DNA from: Streptomyces liliiviolaceus
GTDB lineage: Bacteria > Actinomycetota > Actinomycetes > Streptomycetales > Streptomycetaceae
Direction: 5' to 3'
NCBI RefSeq assembly: GCF_018070025.1
Contig: NZ_JAGPYQ010000001.1
Span: 4,526,001-4,590,000 of the forward strand
Length of the DNA stretch: 64,000 bases
Each line of letters starts with the position of its first letter. Position 1 is the first letter of the stretch. Positions 54,014-62,897 of the stretch are shown here, one piece after another. Both the position numbers and the translations under genes were made by a program. The notes beneath the pieces were generated by a model, which worked only from the letters and a program-made list of their open reading frames with translations, was not told where the DNA came from and searched no databases.

Positions 54014-54031
54014 GAGTACCAACCGAGTACC
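54014..54031 (+). promoter_or_regulatory. Candidate SARP operator: direct heptamer repeat
   Basis: GAGTACC at 54014-54020 and again at 54025-54031, separated by AACC, so the period is 11 bp. SARPs bind direct heptamers spaced by four bases, one helical turn apart. No third copy is present at +11. Confidence 0.55.
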
Positions 54032-54044
54032 GACCAACTGTTTC

Positions 54045-54082
54045 CTGTCAAATTGACAGCACGGAAACGCCGTTCATACCGT
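54045..54082 (+). promoter_or_regulatory. Candidate promoter with palindromic -35 region
   Basis: CTGTCAA (54045-54051) and TTGACAG (54053-54059) form a 7-bp inverted repeat around one A. TTGACA (54053-54058) is a perfect -35 hexamer, and TACCGT follows after 18 bp (54077-54082). It lies about 22 bp after the heptamer repeat, a position where a SARP could contact RNA polymerase. Confidence 0.45.
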
Positions 54083-54584
54083 CATCGAGAACTGTCGGAC
54101 GAGCCAAGCACCCACACGGGAGTGCGATATGACGGATCAGGGTCAGGTCACCGGATCGGAGCCGGTCTCAAAGACCGCTTCCGGGCTCCCGACCACGTCG
54201 ACATCGGTTCGGAACATCACCGTGAGTATCTTCTCGCTTCTGACCCAACGGCTTTCCTCCCCGGCCGACCCGTGCTCCGGCTGTTCCCTCAGACAGGGGA
54301 AACTGTCCGGCCCTCAGACTCTTTGACCGACAGCCCTTCCTGGCCCCGCCACGACGACTGCCGAACTCAACTCAGGAGCGCGTTCCGCGCTTTTCCACCT
54401 GCGTCACGAGTTCCCTGCCCGCAGCCTGTGGCGCGGCTCCGCAGTAAGCGCCGCGGAGCCACTCTTCTCGGCGCACGTCCATGTGCGGACGACTCGCACA
54501 CCCATCAGACGCACCCGAAAGTTCCGACTCGGTCCACACGCATGCCCGGCACTGCCCGACGGACCGGAAAGAGAGTGACCCGCC

Positions 54585-57500
54585 ATGAGCGCTCAGGGGT
54601 ATTCCAGTTCCAACCACGAGATACCCATCGCCGTCATCGGAATGGCCTGCCGTCTCCCCATGGACATCAACTCCCCAGAACAGTTCTGGCAGTTCCTGAA
54701 GGAGGGCAGGGAAGCCGTCTCCGAAATCCCCGCCGCACGCTGGGAAGGCTACGCGTCGAACCCCGAGAACAGCCGGGCGCTGAAGAACACCACGAAGGCA
54801 GGACATTTCCTGTCGGACATCGCGGGATTCGACGCGGAGTTCTTCGGTATCACGCCGCGCGAAGCTGCGGAGATGGACCCGCAGCAGCGCATCACCCTTG
54901 AGGTGGCGTGGGAGGCACTGGAGCACGCCGGCATCCCGCCGGCCGACCTGGCCGGCGGCGACACCGGTGTCTTCATCGGAGTGGGCACCGATGACTACGG
55001 CCGCCGGCTGCTGGAAGACCTCCCCCGCATCCAGGCCTGGACCGGCATAGGTTCCTCCCTCTGCGCGGTGCCGAACCGGGTCTCGTACACCCTCGATCTG
55101 CGGGGGCCGAGCCTGGCGGTCGACACCGCCTGCTCTTCCTCGCTGGCCGCCATCCACCTCGCCTGCGCCAGCCTGCGGAGCGGCGAGGCGCCGGTGGCCC
55201 TGGCCGGAGGTGTCATGCTCATGGCTGGCCCTGGGCTGACCATGGTCCTCGACAAGGCGGGCGCCATCTCCCCCGACGGGCGGTCCAAGGCGTTCAGCGC
55301 CGACGCCGACGGTTACGGACGAGGAGAGGGATGCGGCGTCCTGGTGCTGAAGCGGCTGGACGACGCGGAGAACGACGGCGACCGTGTCCTGGCGGTGATC
55401 CGGGGCAGCGGCGTGCACCAGGACGGCAAGACCAACGGGATCATGGCTCCGAGCGGCGAGGCTCAAGCCCATCTGCTGCGCCGTACCTGGAAGCGCAGCG
55501 GCCTCGATCCGGCGACCGTCGACTACGTCGAGGCGCACGGCACCGGCACGCCCACGGGGGATCCGATGGAGGCGAGCGCCCTGGCCTCGGTGTTCGGAGC
55601 CGGGCGCGCGGCGGGCGACGAATGCCTCATCGGCTCGGTCAAGACCAACATCGGGCATCTGGAGGCCGGCTCCGGAGTCGCCGGAATGATCAAGGCGATC
55701 CTCGCCCTGCGTGAGGGTCTCATCCCGGCCAGTCTCCATGCCGCCGTCCCCAACCCCGCCGTTCCCTGGGCCACGTCCGGCCTGCGGGTGGTCAACACAC
55801 AGACTCCGTGGCCGGACCGGCCCGGCACACCGCGGCGTGCCGGTGTCTCCGGCTACGGATACGGCGGCACCATCGCCCATGTCATCCTGGAGGCGGCCCC
55901 CGAACCGTCCCGCCCGGCGCCCGGCACCGTCCGGGACGAGGACGCGCCGCCCGCTTCGGAGACCTCGACGCCCCGTCTTCTGCCGCTCAGCGGCAGTTCG
56001 CCGGACGGGCTGCGCACGGGTGCCGAACGGCTGCTGGCCTGGCTCTCGGACGGGACCAGGACCGTACGTCCGGCCGACGTCGGGCACACGCTCGCCCACC
56101 GTCGCGCTCATCTCGCCCACCGCGCGACCGTCGTGGCCACGGACCGCGAGAGCCTCGTCGCCGGACTCCGCCAACTCGCGGAGGCCGCGCCCCAAGCGTC
56201 GCCTCAGTCGAGCGGACCCGTGTGGGTGTTCTCCGGGCACGGCTCCCAGTGGACCGGGATGGGGCGCGGGCTGCTGCGTGACGAACCCGCGTTCGCCGCC
56301 GCCCTCGACGAGATCACACCTGTGTTCGAGGAGGAAATGAAGCTCTCCCCCCGGCAGGTGCTGATCGAGGGCGACTTCGAGTCCACGGACCGCATCCAGG
56401 CGATGATCTTCGCCATGCAGATCGGCCTCGCCGCCGTACTGCGGTCCTACGGCGTCACACCCGCCGCCGTCATCGGGCACTCGGTGGGCGAGATCGCGGC
56501 GTCGGTGGCCGCGGGCGCACTGACGCCCCAGGACGGTGCCCGGCTCGCCTGCCGGCGCTCCCTGCTGCTGCGGGAGGTCGCCGGTCAGGGCTCGATGGCG
56601 ATGGTGAACCTGCCCTTCGCGGAGGTCGAAGCGACACTGGGCAACCGGAGGGACGTCGTCGCCGCCATCTCCGCCTCGCCGGAGAGCACCGTCGTCTCCG
56701 GGGACCCCGACGCGATCGACGCCCTGTTCGCGCGGTGGGAGCGGGAACAGGTGCGCGTCCGCCGCGTCAACAGTGACGTCGCCTTCCACAGCGCCCACAT
56801 GGACGGGCTCACCCGGGTCCTCGCGGACGCCTGCCACGACCTGTCGCCCCGGGTGCCGACGGTGCCCCTCTACTCCACCGCGCTGTCCGACCCCAGGGAC
56901 ACCGCACCGCGCGACGGCGTCTACTGGGCGGCCAACCTCCGTAATCCGGTGCGGTTCACGGACGCGGCGCGCGCCGCCCTGGCGGACGGCCACCGGCTGT
57001 TCGTCGAGATCTCCGCCCATCCCGTCATCACCCACTCGCTGGTGGAGACGTTCCTCGCCGACGAGGTCGCGGACGCCTCGGCGACCTTCCTGCTCCGCCG
57101 CGACACCGAGGAGCCGGCGTCGCTCCTGCGTGGCGTCGGCGAGCTGTACCGGCACGGGACGGAGGTCGACTGGACGAGGCTCCAGCCGGACGGTGAACTG
57201 GCCGACCTGCCGGTCACCGGCTGGCAGCACGAGCGGCACTGGCGCGAGCACGACACCACGCATGCCGGTGACCACGCGGGCCACGACACCGGCGACCACG
57301 CGCTGCTGGGCACACGGTCGACCGTCTGGTCCAGCACGCCGCTGCACGCCTGGCGCACCCGGCTGGACTTCGACAACCGGCCCTACCCGGGCGACCACCC
57401 GGTGCGCGGTACCGAGATCATCCCGGCGGCCGTGCTGCTGAACACCTTCCTGCGTGCTTCGGCCGACACGGCTGAGTACGGTGCCCGGCCGGTGCTCACC

Positions 57501-59120
57501 GACGTGGCGCTGCGGGTACCGGTCGCGGTCGTCGGGCGGCGCGAGCTGCAGGTCGTACACCAGGACGGCGGGCTGAGGCTGGCCGGCCGTGTCCTGGACG
57601 AGGACACCACTGACGACTTCGGCTCCTGGCTCACCCACACCACGTCCTCGACGGGAGAGGGCGGTGCCCTCGAACAGGTCTCACTCGCCGCATTCCGGCA
57701 GCGGTGCGCCGAGGAGGCCAACCCGGACTCCCCCGTCACCCGCCTCGCCGGTGTGGGGGTGGCCGCGATGGGCTTCCCCTGGGTGGTGCGCGAACTGCGC
57801 CTGGGCGACGGGGAACTGCTCGCCCTCGTCTCGGTGCCCGAGGAGGAGGGCGCCGATCCCCACTCCTGGGCTCCCGCGTTCGACGCCGCCCTGTCCATCG
57901 CGTCAACCGTGTTCCCCGGGCCCCAGGTGCTGCGTATGCCGGCCCGTATCGCCCGGGTGCACGCCGTGGACGCCCCGCCGTCCGACGTGTGGATCGCCGT
58001 CCGCGCGACGGACCAGCCCGACACCGCGGACGTGCATCTGCTCGACGCGTCCGGCCGCACCCTGGCCGCGCTGGGCGGACTGGCCTTCGGACGGATCGAC
58101 GCCGATCCCACCGCCTCCGCCCACCCCAGGCGTCTGGTGCACGAAAGCGTGTGGCGTCCCGCCGAGACCGGAAAAGACCGGCCCGTCACCCGTGCCCTGT
58201 TCGTCGACCCGGAGGGACGGCTCGGTGACCGGCTCGCCGACCGCTGGCGGGAACTGGGCGTGCACTGCCGGGTCGTCGGTGACATCGCCGGCCTCGACAG
58301 CGCGGACGGGGCCGGGGCCGACACCGTGGTCCTCGTCGCGCCACGCGGCCCGGCCGAGGAGTCGGTGTGGGCGCTCGCCTCGGTCGTAAGGGCGCTGGAC
58401 GCGGACCGGGACGCCGCTACGGTCCGCGTGTGGTGCGTGACGGAGGGCGTGAGCGAGTCGGTGGCCGAGCACACGGTGGCGCAGTCCGCGCTGTGGGGCC
58501 TCGGGCGCATCGCCGCGACCGAACACCCCGACGTGTGGGGCGGCGTCGTCGATCTGCCCTCGGGTACCGCGGAGGACGCCACGACGGAGCACGCGGCGGC
58601 GCTCCTGCTGTCGGCCGTCCGTTCGGCGCCGTTCGGTGAGGTCGTCGCGCTCCGGGACGGCACCCTGCTGGTCGAACGCCTCGCGCGGGTCCAGCAGGAG
58701 GCCGTACGGGGGCCCTTGCGGCTCCACCAGGGCGGCACCTACCTCATCACCGGCGGCTTCGGCGCCCTGGGACTGGAGGTCGCCCGCTGGCTCGCCGGCC
58801 AGGGCGCGCGCCGGATCGTGCTGGCCGGCCGCAGTGGTCTGCCGCCCCGCGCCGATTGGCCGGGGGTGTCGGATCCCTCGATACGGCGCCGGATCGAGGC
58901 CGTCACCGAACTGGAGGCGCTCGGTGTGACCGTGCACGCCGTACAGGTCGACATCACCGACCTCGAACAGGCGCGGCGCGCGCTGGACGCGGACGCCCTG
59001 GGCCTGCCGCGGTTCCGAGGTGTCGTGCACGCGGCCGGAGTGCTCGACAACGCCTTCCTCACGGACCTCAGCCGGGAGTCCCTGCGGACGGTCCTGGCGC
59101 CGAAGGTCCAGGGGGCCTAG
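54585..59120 (+). CDS. Iterative type I polyketide synthase, KS-AT-TH/DH-KR(N-part), ended by an in-frame TAG
   Basis: 1511 aa. The KS has Cys183 (DTACSSS), His318 (EAHGTGT) and His358 (NIGHLE). The AT has Ser633 (GHSVGE), and VAFH around residue 735 fits the malonyl-type motif. The thioester hydrolase/dehydratase has His938 in HPVRGTEIIP. A structural KR half precedes the cofactor-binding GGFGALG near 1390. The frame stops at TAG (59118-59120) right after LAPKVQGA, where the family has Trp, and continues in phase as the next feature. Together they make 1759 aa, the size of bacterial 6-methylsalicylate/naphthoate synthases. If the stop is real, this chain lacks KR catalytic residues and the ACP. 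Confidence 0.93.
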   Translation: MSAQGYSSSNHEIPIAVIGMACRLPMDINSPEQFWQFLKEGREAVSEIPAARWEGYASNPENSRALKNTTKAGHFLSDIAGFDAEFFGITPREAAEMDPQQRITLEVAWEALEHAGIPPADLAGGDTGVFIGVGTDDYGRRLLEDLPRIQAWTGIGSSLCAVPNRVSYTLDLRGPSLAVDTACSSSLAAIHLACASLRSGEAPVALAGGVMLMAGPGLTMVLDKAGAISPDGRSKAFSADADGYGRGEGCGVLVLKRLDDAENDGDRVLAVIRGSGVHQDGKTNGIMAPSGEAQAHLLRRTWKRSGLDPATVDYVEAHGTGTPTGDPMEASALASVFGAGRAAGDECLIGSVKTNIGHLEAGSGVAGMIKAILALREGLIPASLHAAVPNPAVPWATSGLRVVNTQTPWPDRPGTPRRAGVSGYGYGGTIAHVILEAAPEPSRPAPGTVRDEDAPPASETSTPRLLPLSGSSPDGLRTGAERLLAWLSDGTRTVRPADVGHTLAHRRAHLAHRATVVATDRESLVAGLRQLAEAAPQASPQSSGPVWVFSGHGSQWTGMGRGLLRDEPAFAAALDEITPVFEEEMKLSPRQVLIEGDFESTDRIQAMIFAMQIGLAAVLRSYGVTPAAVIGHSVGEIAASVAAGALTPQDGARLACRRSLLLREVAGQGSMAMVNLPFAEVEATLGNRRDVVAAISASPESTVVSGDPDAIDALFARWEREQVRVRRVNSDVAFHSAHMDGLTRVLADACHDLSPRVPTVPLYSTALSDPRDTAPRDGVYWAANLRNPVRFTDAARAALADGHRLFVEISAHPVITHSLVETFLADEVADASATFLLRRDTEEPASLLRGVGELYRHGTEVDWTRLQPDGELADLPVTGWQHERHWREHDTTHAGDHAGHDTGDHALLGTRSTVWSSTPLHAWRTRLDFDNRPYPGDHPVRGTEIIPAAVLLNTFLRASADTAEYGARPVLTDVALRVPVAVVGRRELQVVHQDGGLRLAGRVLDEDTTDDFGSWLTHTTSSTGEGGALEQVSLAAFRQRCAEEANPDSPVTRLAGVGVAAMGFPWVVRELRLGDGELLALVSVPEEEGADPHSWAPAFDAALSIASTVFPGPQVLRMPARIARVHAVDAPPSDVWIAVRATDQPDTADVHLLDASGRTLAALGGLAFGRIDADPTASAHPRRLVHESVWRPAETGKDRPVTRALFVDPEGRLGDRLADRWRELGVHCRVVGDIAGLDSADGAGADTVVLVAPRGPAEESVWALASVVRALDADRDAATVRVWCVTEGVSESVAEHTVAQSALWGLGRIAATEHPDVWGGVVDLPSGTAEDATTEHAAALLLSAVRSAPFGEVVALRDGTLLVERLARVQQEAVRGPLRLHQGGTYLITGGFGALGLEVARWLAGQGARRIVLAGRSGLPPRADWPGVSDPSIRRRIEAVTELEALGVTVHAVQVDITDLEQARRALDADALGLPRFRGVVHAAGVLDNAFLTDLSRESLRTVLAPKVQGA

Positions 59121-59864
59121 GTGCTGCACGAGTTGTTCCCCGCGGGAAGCCTGGACTTCCTGGCCCTGTTCTCCTCGGCGGGCCTGCTCCTGGGGCTTCC
59201 GGGCCAGGCCAGCTACGCGGCCGGCAACGCGCTGCTCGACGGGCTCGCCCGGCACCGCCGGGCCCTGGGCTCCGCGGACACCGTCAGTCTGGCCTGGACG
59301 TCCTGGCGCGGTCTGGGCATGTCGACGTCGTCGGCGGTCATCGACCTGGAGCTGGCGGCGCGCGGCACCGCCGACATCACGGCGGACGAGGCCTTCCACG
59401 CCTGGGACTTCGCGTACCGGCACGCCCTGCCGTACGCCGCCGTCCTGCGCACCCTGCCGCCCGAGCCGGGTGTGACGCGCCCGCTGATCCTGGAGGGCCT
59501 CCCCACGGACGAGGCTCTCGGCGCCGTCGTCGACCAGGGCGCGGGGTCCGACTGGGAGGCGGTGCCCGCCGACGAATTGGAGGCGTACGTGATCTCTGGA
59601 GTGGCCGACAGGGTGGCGGAACAGATGAACCTCCCCGTCGCCGCCGTGGATCCGCACCGTCCGCTCGCCGAGATGGGGCTCGACTCGATCATGTCGGTGG
59701 TCATCCGGCGCGGCCTGGAACGGCAGTTCCGGCTGAGTCTGCCCTCGACCCTGTTGTGGAACCAGCCGACGGTCACCGCGATCGGCAGGCTCCTCACGCG
59801 GCTGCTCACCGAGGACAACGACGACGCCCCGAGCTCCGACGACCAGGTGCCCGCCACCGCCTGA
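59121..59864 (+). CDS. C-terminal part of the iterative PKS: KR catalytic half and ACP
   Basis: 247 aa in the same frame as the upstream PKS and starting at the GTG next to its TAG. KR catalytic residues are Ser19 (LFSSAG), Tyr32 (QASYAAGN) and Asn36. The ACP carries Ser189 (MGLDSIMSV) for phosphopantetheine. AGGGGG lies seven bases before the GTG, so re-initiation at TAG-GTG could yield a separate KR/ACP chain. Equally, the TAG may be a mutated TGG or a sequencing error, making this one gene. A perfect hairpin terminator follows at 59879. Confidence 0.85.
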   Translation: MLHELFPAGSLDFLALFSSAGLLLGLPGQASYAAGNALLDGLARHRRALGSADTVSLAWTSWRGLGMSTSSAVIDLELAARGTADITADEAFHAWDFAYRHALPYAAVLRTLPPEPGVTRPLILEGLPTDEALGAVVDQGAGSDWEAVPADELEAYVISGVADRVAEQMNLPVAAVDPHRPLAEMGLDSIMSVVIRRGLERQFRLSLPSTLLWNQPTVTAIGRLLTRLLTEDNDDAPSSDDQVPATA

Positions 59865-59878
59865 ACCGGCCGACAGAA

Positions 59879-59918
59879 ATGAGTGCGGCCCCCGCCGTTC
59901 GGCGGGGGCCGCACTCAT
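59879..59918. terminator. Strong bidirectional terminator between PKS and flavoenzyme genes
   Basis: Perfect 18-bp stem (59879-59896 with 59901-59918, ATGAGTGCGGCCCCCGCC arm) and a GTTC tetraloop. It lies between convergent genes ending at 59864 and 59939. Confidence 0.92.
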
Positions 59919-59938
59919 GTGCTCGGCGGAAGGGCTGC

Positions 59939-61327
59939 TCACACCTTCGCGGCGGCGGGCACGATGTTGTGGTTGAAACGGAACAGGTTGGCCGGGTCGT
60001 GGACGGCCTTGATCCCGGCGAGCCGCCGCAGGTCCTCGGGCGAGTAGACTAGACCCGTCTGGTCGGGCGTGGCCTCGTCGGCGTAGATGAAGTTGAGGTT
60101 GCGGCCGACCGTCCACGGCCGTACCGCCTCGTACAGCCGCTCGTGCACGGGGCGCGCGGTGTCGACGTCGCAGATGGCCAGCGGGGTCAGGACACGCAGG
60201 ATGTACTCGCCCTCGCGGCTGCCGATCGCGCTGGGCACGGCGGGCGGCCGGGAGAAGGCGCCGCCGAGATGGCGCAGGTCCACGATGCACGGGGCCTTCG
60301 CCGTCGGGCCGGCCAGATCGAGCACGGCCTCGGCCACCGGGGGGCCCGCCTCGCCCAGCATGACGTTGTTCCCGTAGTAGGCGTGCGGAAAGGCCGGGTC
60401 GTTGTAGATGGATCCGCTCGCGGTGTACGGCATCTCGTCGATGCTGTCGATGAGCCGGGGCCCGATCGCCCGCAGGGGTTCGACGAGTTGCTTCCCGGAG
60501 TCCGCGTCACCGGTGTACGCGACGCGGATGTGGGCGGTGTAGCGGCCCTTGAGGGGCGCCGGGATCGGCGGGAGGTCCGGGTAGCGCATCAGCGAGATCG
60601 AGGAGGTCAGCTCCTCCGGCACCGTCGTGGTCCACCGGAGGTAGGTGGCCAGCGCCTCCGGGACCAGATCGGCGTCGAAGTACAGCCCACCCCCGTAGAT
60701 CCGGGTCAGCGGGACCAGTGCGACCTCCAGGCTGGTCACGATGCCGAAGTTGTCCCGTCCGCCGCGCAGCGCCCAGAACAGGTCGGGGTCGCTGTCCGCG
60801 GTCACCTGGCGCAGGGCGCCGTCGGCCGTGACGACATCGATGCTGCGTACGTGGTCGGCCGTGTAACCGAACTGACGGCCCAGCACACCGACGCCGCCGC
60901 CGAGGGTGTAGGCGACCGCTCCCACGTGCGGAGCGGAGCCGTTCAGCGGCGCGAGTCCGTGCGTGGCCGCCTCCTTGATGACCTGCTCCCAGCGCACCCC
61001 GGCCGCGATCCGAACGGTCCGGTTCAGCGGGTCGATCCGGACATCGGTCATCCGGGCGGTGCTGATCAGGACTCCTTCTCCCTGCGCGGCCGCCGACAGA
61101 CCGTGTCCGGTGGCCTGCACGGCCACCGGGAGTCCTCGGGCGGCGGCGAACGTGACGGCGGCGCTCACGTCGTCCGGTCCGGTCGCGCCCACGATCACCG
61201 CCGGGCGATGCCGGAAGGCGGTCTGGAAGCCGGACCGTTCGTCGTCGTAACCGGAACTGCCCGGCGTGAACACCGGTCCCTGCACCCGTTCGGCGAGCTC
61301 TTCGAATTCCGCCGGGACATCGCTCAT
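59939..61327 (-). CDS. Berberine-bridge-type FAD-dependent oxidoreductase
   Basis: 462 aa, ATG at 61327; the longer open frame is rejected because it runs into the divergent promoter. PCMH-type FAD-binding domain: VIVGATGPDDVSAAVTFAAA, then QATGHGLSAAAQGEGVLIST with the His position used for covalent 8-alpha attachment, and GGGVGVLGRQFGYTADHV. The second covalent Cys of BBE-like enzymes is not evident. C-terminal BBE signature NLFRFNHNI. No signal peptide. Such enzymes catalyse oxidative steps in polyketide tailoring; the substrate is unknown. Divergent from a LysR regulator and convergent with the PKS. Confidence 0.9.
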   Translation of the reverse strand: MSDVPAEFEELAERVQGPVFTPGSSGYDDERSGFQTAFRHRPAVIVGATGPDDVSAAVTFAAARGLPVAVQATGHGLSAAAQGEGVLISTARMTDVRIDPLNRTVRIAAGVRWEQVIKEAATHGLAPLNGSAPHVGAVAYTLGGGVGVLGRQFGYTADHVRSIDVVTADGALRQVTADSDPDLFWALRGGRDNFGIVTSLEVALVPLTRIYGGGLYFDADLVPEALATYLRWTTTVPEELTSSISLMRYPDLPPIPAPLKGRYTAHIRVAYTGDADSGKQLVEPLRAIGPRLIDSIDEMPYTASGSIYNDPAFPHAYYGNNVMLGEAGPPVAEAVLDLAGPTAKAPCIVDLRHLGGAFSRPPAVPSAIGSREGEYILRVLTPLAICDVDTARPVHERLYEAVRPWTVGRNLNFIYADEATPDQTGLVYSPEDLRRLAGIKAVHDPANLFRFNHNIVPAAAKV

Positions 61328-61467
61328 CGCTGCTGTGTTTCCTTCCCAGTCCGCCGAGCTCGACCGGACCCGACGAGGGGCGCCGGCGAGCCAGTACACC
61401 GTCACACTGGTTCATCGATATGCAGAAGTCCAAGATCTGACACATCTCCTTGCTAGCATGATTGGTT

Positions 61468-62382
61468 ATGGAGCTGAGGCAGTTGGAGTACTTCGTAGCC
61501 GTGGTCGAGGAAGCGAGTTTCACCAAGGCGGCCGCCCGGCTGCACGTCGCACAACCAGGGGTGAGCGCTCAGATCCGCCGACTGGAGCGCAAGCTCGGCC
61601 AGGAGCTGCTGGACCGTTCCGGACGCCTGGTGCGGGTGACCGAGGTGGGCGCGGCCGTCCTCCCCTACGCGCGTGCCGCACTCGCGGCGATCACCGACAC
61701 ACGACTGGTCGTCGACGAACTGACCGGTCTCGTCCGCGGTCACGTCGCGGTGGGAATGGTGCCCTCCTGCGGAGGTTTCAGCCTGCCCGCACTGCTCGCC
61801 GGTTTCCATGAGGAGCACCCGTCGGTGGAGATCACCCTCTCCGAGGCGAACTCGGAGGAGTTGGTCCACTCACTGCGGGCGGGCCGTCTCGACGCGGCGT
61901 TCATCGCGCTGTCGGGCGGCGACGTACCCGTCGGCCTGGCGACGCACGTGATGGTGGACGAGCCGCTCGTCGCGACCGTGAGTCCCGGCGACCCGCTGGC
62001 CACGCGCGGGACGATCACGCTGGACGACATCCGGGACCGGGCCCTGATCAGCCTTCCTCCGGGCACCGGCATGCGCAAGAGTCTCGACGCGGCCTGTGCC
62101 GAGGCCGGCCTCACCCCGCGGATCAGCTTCGAAGCCGGAAACCCGGGCATCCTCGCGGAGTTGGCGAGCCGGGGCCTGGGAGTGGCCATCCTTCCGCAGT
62201 CCCTCGTCAGGTCGCACCCCGCGCGCCTGTGCGCGATCCCCTTCTCGTACCCCGAGCTGCGCGGTCAGGTCGCTCTCGGCTGGCGCGTCGACGGTCCCGT
62301 CAGCCCGGCCGCCCGGGCGTTCGTCGACCGGGTCCGCAGCACCACGCGGCAGCCCGACACGGTCGGAGCCGGCACCGTCTGA
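61468..62382 (+). CDS. LysR-family transcriptional regulator
   Basis: 304 aa, ATG at 61468 (MELRQLEYFVAVVEEASFTK AAARLHVAQPGVSAQIRRLE in two halves), a standard LysR winged HTH. A type-2 periplasmic-binding-like effector domain follows (GHVAVGMVPSCGGFSLPALL, DAAFIALSGGDVPV, GLGVAILPQSLV). Divergent from the FAD enzyme gene with 140 bp between, the classical LysR arrangement, so that gene is the likely target. I could not single out a clear T-N11-A box. Confidence 0.93.
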   Translation: MELRQLEYFVAVVEEASFTKAAARLHVAQPGVSAQIRRLERKLGQELLDRSGRLVRVTEVGAAVLPYARAALAAITDTRLVVDELTGLVRGHVAVGMVPSCGGFSLPALLAGFHEEHPSVEITLSEANSEELVHSLRAGRLDAAFIALSGGDVPVGLATHVMVDEPLVATVSPGDPLATRGTITLDDIRDRALISLPPGTGMRKSLDAACAEAGLTPRISFEAGNPGILAELASRGLGVAILPQSLVRSHPARLCAIPFSYPELRGQVALGWRVDGPVSPAARAFVDRVRSTTRQPDTVGAGTV

Positions 62383-62407
62383 GTCACTTCAGCCGGCACG
62401 GTCCGAG

Positions 62408-62827
62408 TCACCTCGATGGCGCCTGCTCGCTCACGCGCCGCCAGACCAGCACACGGCGCTGCCTCGGGCCGACGAGCGAGTCGCCGTGGAGCGTGAGGGT
62501 CGCGCCGTCCAGACGCAGGTCCCGCACCTGGTCGGTGCCGATCCAGCCCGGCTCCGGGGCGAGCGTCAGCGTGTGGACGACCTGGTCCCCGGACCGCCGC
62601 CAGGTGCCCGCGTAGCTCATGTAGTTCTGGGGCGGCCTGTCCCCGGACCCGCCGCCGGGCGCCGAGGGCCTGGTGCGCATCATGTGCACCGACACGTGCC
62701 CCTCCGCCGAGTAGAGGAGCAGCCCTTCGGGTTCGGGGCCCAGCGGCCCCTCCTTCCTGTTCCCGTCCTCGTCGACGTCGTGGAACGACGCCAGCCTCCA
62801 CACCCCGACGAGCTCACTCACCGTCAT
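62408..62827 (-). CDS. Lipocalin-like domain protein
   Basis: 139 aa, ATG at 62827 with AGGAAAGGTG upstream. LVGVWRLASFHDVDEDGNRK, GLLLYSAEGHVSVHMMRTRP, QNYMSYAGTWRRSGDQVVH and RRVLVWRRV follow the lipocalin-like (PF13924) pattern, a small ligand-binding beta barrel found near polyketide and other secondary-metabolite genes. No signal peptide, so cytosolic. It is 70 bp downstream of the aldo/keto reductase in the same direction and probably co-transcribed with it. Confidence 0.85.
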   Translation of the reverse strand: MTVSELVGVWRLASFHDVDEDGNRKEGPLGPEPEGLLLYSAEGHVSVHMMRTRPSAPGGGSGDRPPQNYMSYAGTWRRSGDQVVHTLTLAPEPGWIGTDQVRDLRLDGATLTLHGDSLVGPRQRRVLVWRRVSEQAPSR

Positions 62828-62897
62828 GTCCCGGCGCACCTTTCCTGTTTCTCCACGTTCTCTGTCCGCACGGTCCCGGACCGGATCAGGTCCCGCT

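Larger units (their letters stand above)
53851..54584 (+). promoter_or_regulatory. 730-bp upstream region of the PKS gene
   Basis: No supported gene; short Arg/Pro-rich frames here look like noise. It contains a direct heptamer repeat (54014-54031) and a palindrome with promoter-like hexamers (54045-54082). The PKS ribosome site is AAAGAGAG about 10 bases before the ATG. Confidence 0.55.

Noticed and set aside
53847..54056. 69-codon frame overlapping the SARP stop
   Set aside because: Arg/Pro-rich, no family and no ribosome site; lies in the PKS control region.
54372..57638. 1088-codon minus-strand frame under the PKS
   Set aside because: Shadow of the PKS coding strand caused by high GC; no domains.
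57903..60290. 795-codon minus-strand frame
   Set aside because: Spans the PKS antisense, the terminator and part of the flavoenzyme gene out of frame; not a gene.
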